A program made the position numbers and the translations under genes. DNA of 64,000 nt from Paractinoplanes aksuensis (GTDB taxonomy: Bacteria > Actinomycetota > Actinomycetes > Mycobacteriales > Micromonosporaceae), in assembly GCF_024137025.1 (NCBI RefSeq), contig NZ_JAMYJR010000052.1:1-64000 (forward strand). Direction: 5' to 3'. Positions 58,352-64,000 of the stretch are shown here, piece by piece (positions within the stretch are counted from its first letter, which is position 1; every line of letters begins with the position of its first letter). The notes beneath the pieces are model-generated. The model saw nothing but the letters and a program-made list of their open reading frames with translations, had not been told where the DNA came from and searched no databases.

Positions 58352-59748
58352 GGGCCCGCCTGGCCTACATCACCGCCGCCACCACTGCCGTCGCCGCCCT
58401 CGCCTTTCTCGTCCCGCTCGGCCTCGAGCTGCGCCACGATCACCGTGAACAGGTGCTGGCGGCGGCCGAGCAGGAAAGCTCCCGCATCGTCGGCGCGCTG
58501 TCGGCCGGGGCCGGACCCAAGGGACTCGCGGCCGCGCTGGCCGGCGTGAGCGACCGGGTCAAGGTGTACGGCCCGGGCGTGACCACCGGCGGCCGGGCCC
58601 CGGGCGACGAGGTCACGCACGCCGCCACCAGCGGCTCCACCGTCACCGAGAACGTCGACGGCGGTCTGGTCCGGCTCCAGCCGATCACGGTGGCCAACCG
58701 TACGTCCGTGGTCGAGGTGTTCGTGCCCGCCAGCGAGCTCGACGGCGGCGAAGGCTCCTGGTGGCTGCTGCTGGGCATCGCGCTCGTGCTGGTCGCGGCC
58801 AGCGTGATCGTGGTCGACCGGCTGGCCCGCGGCGCCGTCACCTCGGCCCGCAACCTGGTGCAGGCGGCCATGGCGGTCGGCGGCGGCGACCTCGGCGTCC
58901 GCATCCAGCCGTCGGGCCCGCGTGAGCTGGCCGAGGCCGGCTACGCGTTCAACCGGATGGCCGACCGCCTGGTCACCTCGCGCACCAGCGAGCGCGAGAT
59001 GGTGGCCGACCTGTCGCACCGGCTGCGCACGCCGCTGACCGCGCTGCGGCTGGACGCCGAGGCCCTCGACCCCGACGACACCCAGATCATCAGCCTGAGC
59101 CCCGACGAGGTCGACCGCCGCCGCGGCATCCGGCGCATCCGGCAGGCCATCGTCACCCTCGAGGGCGAGGTCAACGAGCTCATCAACACCACCCGTCAGG
59201 CCGTCGCGGCCCAGGTCGCGGCCGCGCCCGAGACCGGCGTGTGCGATGTCGCGGAGGTCGTACGGGAAAGGATGACCTTTTGGTCGGCCCTGGCCGGCGA
59301 CCAGAACCGCAACTACCGCGTGGTCGGGGCCCAGTTGCGCATCCCGGTTCCGGTGGCCCGGGCCGAACTGGCTGCCGCTCTCGACGCGATCCTGGGTAAT
59401 GTGTTCCGCTACACCCCCCAGGGCACGGCGTTCGAGGTGGGCATCTCACGGCGTGACGGCTGGGTCGCGGTCCGTGTCGACGACGCCGGGCCCGGCATCC
59501 CCGATCCGGAGAAGGCAATGCAGCGTGGCCAGAGCAATCAGGGTTCGACCGGCCTCGGGCTCGACATCGCCCGGCGCGCGGCGCAGTCCACCGGCGGCTC
59601 GGTCAGCCTCGACCGCGCGGCCATGGGCGGCGCCAGCGTCGTGATGCTCTTCGCCGACGCCGAGGCCGCCCCGAAGCAGGCCAGCCGATTCGGGCTCGTG
59701 GGGCGTCTGGCCCGCGAGCGCGCGAGCCGCCCCGCCCGATCCGAGTGA
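58348..59748 (+). CDS. Membrane sensor histidine kinase
   Basis: 466 residues if started at CTG 58348, where CTGA overlaps the regulator stop. Relatives usually begin V/MRARLAYITA here with GTG or ATG; no ATG, GTG or TTG lies between the overlap and the first helix. An ATG at 58207 would overlap the regulator by 145 nt. Layout: helix LAYITAATTAVAALAFLVPLGLEL, outer domain of about 100 residues, helix WLLLGIALVLVAASVIVV, HAMP, H-box VADLSHRLRTPLTAL, then HATPase with N box AILGNVFRY, DDAGPGIPD and STGLGLDIARR. The signal is unknown. Confidence 0.88.
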   Translation: MRARLAYITAATTAVAALAFLVPLGLELRHDHREQVLAAAEQESSRIVGALSAGAGPKGLAAALAGVSDRVKVYGPGVTTGGRAPGDEVTHAATSGSTVTENVDGGLVRLQPITVANRTSVVEVFVPASELDGGEGSWWLLLGIALVLVAASVIVVDRLARGAVTSARNLVQAAMAVGGGDLGVRIQPSGPRELAEAGYAFNRMADRLVTSRTSEREMVADLSHRLRTPLTALRLDAEALDPDDTQIISLSPDEVDRRRGIRRIRQAIVTLEGEVNELINTTRQAVAAQVAAAPETGVCDVAEVVRERMTFWSALAGDQNRNYRVVGAQLRIPVPVARAELAAALDAILGNVFRYTPQGTAFEVGISRRDGWVAVRVDDAGPGIPDPEKAMQRGQSNQGSTGLGLDIARRAAQSTGGSVSLDRAAMGGASVVMLFADAEAAPKQASRFGLVGRLARERASRPARSE

Positions 59749-59900
59749 AGCGGACCGAGTTCTTGCTTAGTTCTCTATTAAAGGCGTTCCGCTCGCGGGG
59801 CCGGGCTGGCAGTGTTCCCACCGATCCCATCCGGCTTCCCGGCTCCGCGCCCGCACCCAGGAGCCGGCGAAGCTCCCGCGCGGTGAGAGGTGGTACCCCC

Positions 59901-62072
59901 ATGACCACCTCCCACCGCGCCCCCGCCGAGCCCCGGGGCCACCGCCGGGCCGTCTCGCGGCAGCCGCACCGCTTGCTGCCGGTCGCCCTCGGCCTGGCGC
60001 TGCTGGGCGTGGGCGGGGTGGTGGGCCCGAGCGTGGTCGAGACCGTCACCGACAACTCCGAGTCGCGCAGTCTGTCGCTCACCTCGCTGCCGGCCGACCA
60101 GCCGGCCGAGGGTCTGGTCTACGAGGGACTCAAGGCCGCCAGGACGGGCACGCTGTGCGCCGGCTCCTACGAGCTCGACCAGCAGACCTGCACCCACGGC
60201 CCCAGCGAGGCGCCGACCGGGCTCCAGGTGCGCCGCGACGTCATCCCGGTGACCGCGAAGGCGCCCGAGCCGAAGCAGCCGGCCCGCGAGAGCGCCGCTG
60301 CCACCCCGTCCGACGCCGAGATCGCCCGCGACGAGGGCGGCAGCGCGCTGACCGCCGACGCGCCGGCCCTGGTGCCCGACGCGGCCCCGGGCGACGCCGA
60401 CTTCATCATGGGCGCGCACGACGTGGCCTGCGAGGGCGACGGGCGCAGCGGCAAGCGGGTCCAGGTGCTCTACCTGCACGAGTTCGGCACCCCGAGCCGC
60501 TACGGCGACTTCCTGGGCTCGATCCGCACCTGGTCCTCCGGCGTCGACCAGATCTACGACGCGAGCGCGGCCGCGACCGGCGGCTCCCGCCACATCCGCT
60601 ACGTGACCACCCCGCAGTGCCGGGTCGACGTGTCCGAGGTCGAGCTGCCGGCGGGCGGGCTGACCTCGTTCACCCGCAACATCGACGAGCTGCGCAAGCT
60701 CGGCTACAACCGCACCGACCGCAAATACCTGGTCTTCGCGGACGCCAAGGTCTACTGCGGCATCGCCACCTACGTCGCCGACCGGCGTCCCGGCCTCGGC
60801 AACCGCAACAACGGCGGCCCGTCCTACAGCCGGGTCGACGCCGGCTGCTGGAGCTCGGCCATGGCCGCCCGCCAGCTGACCTACTCGCTCGGCGCGACCC
60901 TGATCGGCTCGCCCAACTCGAGCGGGGCCGGTGGCTGCGTCGACGAGTACGACCTGCTGTGCGGGCCCGACCGCTCGCGTAAGAAGATGCGTGACGTCTG
61001 CCCGAAGAAGAACGAGATCCGGCTCGACTGCGGCAACGACGACTACTTCAACACCAACCCGGCCGAGGGCAGCTACCTCAACAAGAACTGGAACGTCGCG
61101 CGCAGCGAGTTCCTGCTGCGCAGCGATGGTGGCGACGACATCCCGGACGCCGAGGGCGCCCCGCCGCCGGCCGCCTCACCCAGTCCGGCCGGGGCCGACC
61201 CGGCTCCGAGCACGCCGGCCGGGCCCGATCCCACGCCGACGCTGACCGCGCCCGAGATCGGTGACGCCTCACCCTCGGCCGAGGTCACTCCGAGCTCGCC
61301 CGCGACCACCGGCGAGCCGACCGTGCCGATCGAGTCGCCCAGCGCCGAGGTGCCGGAACTGCCGGTGGCGGCGACCACCACGCCGCCGGCCGAGCCCGCC
61401 GCCGAGCCGGTGCAGGCCGTGCTCGAAGTGCGCGACGCGACCAGCGGATCGGTCCGGCTGAACTGGAGCGCGGCCTCGGCCCGGGCCACCTACCAGGTCT
61501 CGGTCGACGGCCAGCCGGTCGCCACGACCCAGGCCACCCGGGCCCGGCTCATCGGCCTCAAGCCTGATGCCAAGTATCAGGTGACCATCAAGTCCGGTAG
61601 CCGGTACACGGCCAAGGCCACGGCCGATACCGCGCCCGCGGCCCGGCCCGCCCAGAACTCGTGGTTCACGCTGACCAACGCGCTCACCGGCGGGGCGGCC
61701 GACCTCTACGGCGCCCGCACGGCGCTGAGCACGCCGCTGACCCTGGGCGGCAACGACGACGACGCCCAGCAGCAGTGGAAACTGGTGCCGGCCGGCAAGA
61801 AGAGCTACACGCTGGTCTCGCGGGCCACCGGCAAGTGTGTCGGCCCGCTCGGCGGCAACGCGGACACCGGTGTCCCGCTGGTCCAGTCGGCCTGCGACGA
61901 CACGGCCGTCCGGTGGGTGCTGCAGGCCTCGGCGTACGGCTTCACCCTGCGCACGGCCGAGGGCGACCTCGTGGCCGGCGTGGGCGATCAGCGTTTCGGC
62001 GCGCACCGGGTGCTCGTCCTGCAGGCGGGCAACGGCCAGCGCTACCAGAGTTGGACGGCGGTACCCGACTAG
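59901..62072 (+). CDS. Secreted protein: degenerate metalloprotease-like domain, FnIII and ricin-like domains
   Basis: 723 residues from the ATG at 59901 (AGAGGTGG upstream). Basic start then one hydrophobic helix (LLPVALGLALLGVGGVVG), a linker, and a domain of about 290 residues with YLHEFGTPSRYGDFLGSIR, SAMAARQLTYSLGATLIGSPNSSGAGGCVDEYDLLCGPD and LDCGNDDYFNTNPAEGSYLNKNWNVARSEFL. In related secreted proteins the first of these motifs reads HELGHTLGA; here RQLTY replaces HExxH, so zinc binding is lost. A Pro/Ser/Thr linker, an FnIII module (LEVRDATSGSVRLNWSAASARATYQVSVDG) and a ricin-type beta-trefoil (QQQWKLVPAGKKSYTLVSRATGKCVG) follow. Likely a surface adhesin or sugar-binding protein. Confidence 0.75.
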   Translation: MTTSHRAPAEPRGHRRAVSRQPHRLLPVALGLALLGVGGVVGPSVVETVTDNSESRSLSLTSLPADQPAEGLVYEGLKAARTGTLCAGSYELDQQTCTHGPSEAPTGLQVRRDVIPVTAKAPEPKQPARESAAATPSDAEIARDEGGSALTADAPALVPDAAPGDADFIMGAHDVACEGDGRSGKRVQVLYLHEFGTPSRYGDFLGSIRTWSSGVDQIYDASAAATGGSRHIRYVTTPQCRVDVSEVELPAGGLTSFTRNIDELRKLGYNRTDRKYLVFADAKVYCGIATYVADRRPGLGNRNNGGPSYSRVDAGCWSSAMAARQLTYSLGATLIGSPNSSGAGGCVDEYDLLCGPDRSRKKMRDVCPKKNEIRLDCGNDDYFNTNPAEGSYLNKNWNVARSEFLLRSDGGDDIPDAEGAPPPAASPSPAGADPAPSTPAGPDPTPTLTAPEIGDASPSAEVTPSSPATTGEPTVPIESPSAEVPELPVAATTTPPAEPAAEPVQAVLEVRDATSGSVRLNWSAASARATYQVSVDGQPVATTQATRARLIGLKPDAKYQVTIKSGSRYTAKATADTAPAARPAQNSWFTLTNALTGGAADLYGARTALSTPLTLGGNDDDAQQQWKLVPAGKKSYTLVSRATGKCVGPLGGNADTGVPLVQSACDDTAVRWVLQASAYGFTLRTAEGDLVAGVGDQRFGAHRVLVLQAGNGQRYQSWTAVPD

Positions 62073-62087
62073 GCGGGAGGCAAGGCT

Positions 62088-62246
62088 GTGCGCGACACCC
62101 TGGATCGGCCCCTGACCGAGCCCGAGGAGGGCCCGGCCAGATTCGGCCGGCGGCGACTCGTACGCTGGATCGCCGTTCTCACGATCGGCATCGTGGTGGT
62201 GCTGGCGATCTGGCAGGAGCCGCTCTACGCGCTCCGCACCGTGTAG
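62088..62246 (+). CDS. Small single-helix membrane protein
   Basis: 52 residues from a GTG at 62088 with GGGAGG 8 nt upstream, 15 bp after the secreted protein. An acidic/basic start (VRDTLDRPLTEPEEGPARFGRRRLVR) leads to one membrane helix (WIAVLTIGIVVVLAIW) and a short tail. It overlaps the 3' end of the adenosine deaminase gene on the other strand by 22 nt. Function unknown; it may assist the preceding secreted protein. Confidence 0.6.
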   Translation: MRDTLDRPLTEPEEGPARFGRRRLVRWIAVLTIGIVVVLAIWQEPLYALRTV

Positions 62247-63238
62247 GCGTCGATCTCGGCCAGCAGCTTGGCCTGGCCCGACGGGTCGAGGAAGCTCTGC
62301 CTGACGGCGGCGCGGGCCAGCTCGGCCACGCCCGCGTCATCGAGGCCGAGCAGCCGCGCGGCCACGGCGTACTCCTCCTCGAGGGTCGTGCCGAACATCG
62401 GCGGGTCGTCCGAGTTGATGCTGACCGGCACGCCCGCGGCCACCAGTCGCGCCAGCGGGTGCTCGTCGAGCGACGGCACGGCCCGGGTCCGCAGGTTCGA
62501 GGTCGGGCTGATCTCGAGCGGGATCCGGTGCTCGGCCAGATAGGACATCAGCGCGGGGTCCTGCGCGGCCGTGATGCCGTGCCCGATGCGCTCGGCGCCC
62601 AGCTCGCGGATCGCGTCCCAGATCGTCTCGGGGCCGGTGGTCTCGCCGGCGTGCGGCACGCTGTGCAGCCCGGCCGCGCGGGCCTGGTCGAAGTACGGCT
62701 TGAACTGCGGCCGGGGCACGCCGATCTCGGGGCCGCCGAGCCCGAAACTGATCAGGCCGTCGGGCCGCTCCCCGAGCGCGATGGCCAGGGTCTGCTCGGC
62801 CGCCTCGAGCCCGGCCTCGCCCGGGATGTCGAAGCACCAGCGCAGGTCGACGCCGAACTCGCCGGCGGCGCCGCGGCGGGCGTCCTCGATGGCCTCGCAG
62901 AACGCCTTGGCCGGGATGCCGCGCTTGACGCTGGAGTACGGCGTGATGGTCAGCTCGGCGTAGCGGACCTGCTGGCGCGACAGCTCGCGGGCGATCTCGA
63001 ACGTGAGCATGCGCACGTCCTCGTCGTCCCGGACAAGGTCGACGACGGTCAGGTAGACGTCGATGAAGTGCGCGAAATCGCGGAACGCGAAGTAGTCGGC
63101 CAGCGCCGCCGGGTCGGCCGGCACCGGCGAGGCGCCCTCGTGCCGCGCGGCCAGCTCGGCCACGATCCGCGGCGACGCCGAGCCGACGTGGTGCACGTGC
63201 AGCTCGGCCTTGGGCAGGCCGGCGATGAACGATGTCAC
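62225..63238 (-). CDS. Adenosine deaminase family protein
   Basis: 337 residues from a GTG at 63238 that overlaps the methyltransferase stop as GTGA. Metal and catalytic motifs: LPKAELHVHHVGSASP (HxH), VPHAGETTGP (HAGE), AERIGHGITAA and VSINSDDPPMFGTTLEEEY (SxDDP). Converts adenosine or deoxyadenosine to the inosine form; related enzymes accept adenine or modified purines, so the exact substrate is open. The first motif, HVHHVGSAS, differs from the classical HLHLEGTL and marks the subgroup sometimes called ADA-like. Confidence 0.93.
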   Translation of the reverse strand: MTSFIAGLPKAELHVHHVGSASPRIVAELAARHEGASPVPADPAALADYFAFRDFAHFIDVYLTVVDLVRDDEDVRMLTFEIARELSRQQVRYAELTITPYSSVKRGIPAKAFCEAIEDARRGAAGEFGVDLRWCFDIPGEAGLEAAEQTLAIALGERPDGLISFGLGGPEIGVPRPQFKPYFDQARAAGLHSVPHAGETTGPETIWDAIRELGAERIGHGITAAQDPALMSYLAEHRIPLEISPTSNLRTRAVPSLDEHPLARLVAAGVPVSINSDDPPMFGTTLEEEYAVAARLLGLDDAGVAELARAAVRQSFLDPSGQAKLLAEIDAYTVRSA

Positions 63239-64000
63239 CGTTCGATCCCTTCCGATGAAGCGGTCCGGGCCACCACGAAGACGCGGCGGAACGGGAACGC
63301 GACGTGACTTCCGGTCGCCGGGTAGGCGCCGGTCAGCTCCCGCGCGAGGTCGGCGCGGAACGACTGCCAAGCATTGTCGTCCAGCGCCGCCTTGACGGGA
63401 CGCAACGCCGTCCCCTCCATCCAGCGCAGCACCGGATGCTCATCGTGCACCGGCAACCGGTGCAGGTAGGTCGTTTCCCACGCGTCGACCTCCGCCCCGT
63501 CGAGCAGGGCCGCGTAGTCGGCCGGGTCACCGACCGGCGCCTCGCGGAGCACATCGCTGACGCCGTACCGCTTTCCGACCTCGCGCAGCAACACGTGCGA
63601 GGGCGCGCCGAAGTTGCCCGGCACCTGCATCGCCAGCCAGGCCCCGGGCGGCAGCTCGCCGGCCCAGCGCACGAGCAGATCGCGGTGCTCGGGCACCCAC
63701 TGCAGCGTCGCGTTGGTCACCAGCACGTCGGTGTCGGGCTCCGGGCGCCAGTCGCGCACGTCGCCCGTACGAAATTCCGCCGTTCCGCCGTGGGCCGCCG
63801 CCTTCGCGATCATCTCGGGCGAGGAGTCGACGCCGGTCAGCCGCGCGCCGGGCCAGCGCTCGGCCAGGCTCAGCGTGAGCTCGCCGGGACCGCAGCCCAG
63901 ATCGACGACCGCGCGCGGCCGCTCGGCCCCGACCCGGGCCACCAGATCGAAGAACGGACGGGAGCGCTCGGTGCCGAAGCGCCGGTAGACGGCCGGATCC
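63235..64000 (-). CDS. Trans-aconitate 2-methyltransferase-like, 5' end beyond the window
   Basis: The frame is open to the window edge; 255 codons are seen, beginning DPAVYRRFGTERSRPFFDLVARV, which in Tam proteins follows a start of two or three residues. The SAM site is VVDLGCGPGELTLSLAERWPGARLTGVDSSPEMI, followed by LVTNATLQWVPEHRDLLVRWAGELPPGAWLAMQVPGN, both typical of Tam. It methylates trans-aconitate, an inhibitor of aconitase, using S-adenosylmethionine. Coupled to the adenosine deaminase gene. Confidence 0.9.
   Translation of the reverse strand, partial: DPAVYRRFGTERSRPFFDLVARVGAERPRAVVDLGCGPGELTLSLAERWPGARLTGVDSSPEMIAKAAAHGGTAEFRTGDVRDWRPEPDTDVLVTNATLQWVPEHRDLLVRWAGELPPGAWLAMQVPGNFGAPSHVLLREVGKRYGVSDVLREAPVGDPADYAALLDGAEVDAWETTYLHRLPVHDEHPVLRWMEGTALRPVKAALDDNAWQSFRADLARELTGAYPATGSHVAFPFRRVFVVARTASSEGIER

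Noticed and set aside
59745..59900. GTG at 59745 as the start of the secreted protein, overlapping the kinase stop
   Set aside because: The added 52 residues are not signal-like and the stretch is AT-richer; the ATG at 59901 has a ribosome site and places a signal-anchor helix correctly.

Overview
The window is about 64 kb of very GC-rich DNA with dense, mostly minus-strand genes, many GTG starts, many 4-base ATGA/GTGA overlaps and several leaderless-type starts (a TANNNT box 6 to 7 nt before the start codon). Gene content and protein sequences point to a filamentous actinobacterium of the Micromonosporaceae, probably close to Actinoplanes: mannosyl-phosphoinositide synthesis (pgsA, acyltransferase, pimA), a FliA/WhiG-type sigma factor, cyanophycin synthetase and urease. 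Much of the core order (aspS, hisS, glyoxalase-II-like hydrolase, cyclophilin, relA, apt, secF-secD-yajC, ruvB-ruvA-ruvC, yebC, pdxT, pdxS, pimA, acyltransferase, pgsA, HIT) is that of the ruv-relA region of Mycobacterium tuberculosis, as I remember it.

Layout. 1-7.3 kb: rarA, aspS and small genes. 7.3-10.5 kb: D-threonine-aldolase-like enzyme, hemerythrin, GH20 hexosaminidase. 10.5-16.8 kb (plus strand): amidohydrolase, RidA and a urease cluster ureABC-F-G-D, a nitrogen-recovery block, closed by a hairpin shared with a convergent FliA-type sigma gene. 18-24 kb: a receptor Ser/Thr kinase with a CBM2-like outer domain, and a solitary cyanophycin synthetase. 24-31.6 kb: MFS pump, HxlR/thioesterase pair, acyl-ACP desaturase with a long perfect operator-like palindrome, hisS, metallo-hydrolase, two tandem membrane cyclophilins. 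31.6-41.8 kb: relA, apt, the accessory Sec genes and the ruv operon; ruvB is split by a 336-residue intein. 41.9-44.4 kb: an accessory island inserted between ruvC and yebC with a VapBC module and two Uma2 nuclease paralogues. 44.5-55 kb: yebC, pdxT, regulator/VOC pair, glycosyltransferase, pdxS, the PIM lipid genes, an EF-G paralogue. 55-64 kb: HIT, GGDEF cyclase, ADP-ribosylglycohydrolase, a two-component system, a large secreted protein, adenosine deaminase and a truncated Tam-like methyltransferase.

The most unusual items are: (i) the Uma2/Uma2/VapBC island, in which all three transcription units carry the same promoter, a -35 box that uses the stop codon of the gene before it, a 17-bp spacer filled by the palindrome CTGGTC-N4-GACCAG, and a TANNNT -10 box; (ii) the RuvB intein in the Walker A motif, which starts with Pro instead of Cys/Ser; (iii) the 35-bp palindrome in front of the desaturase; (iv) a secreted protein that looks like a metalloprotease with its zinc motif destroyed, joined to FnIII and ricin-like domains. 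I found no rRNA, tRNA, CRISPR array, insertion sequence or prophage.
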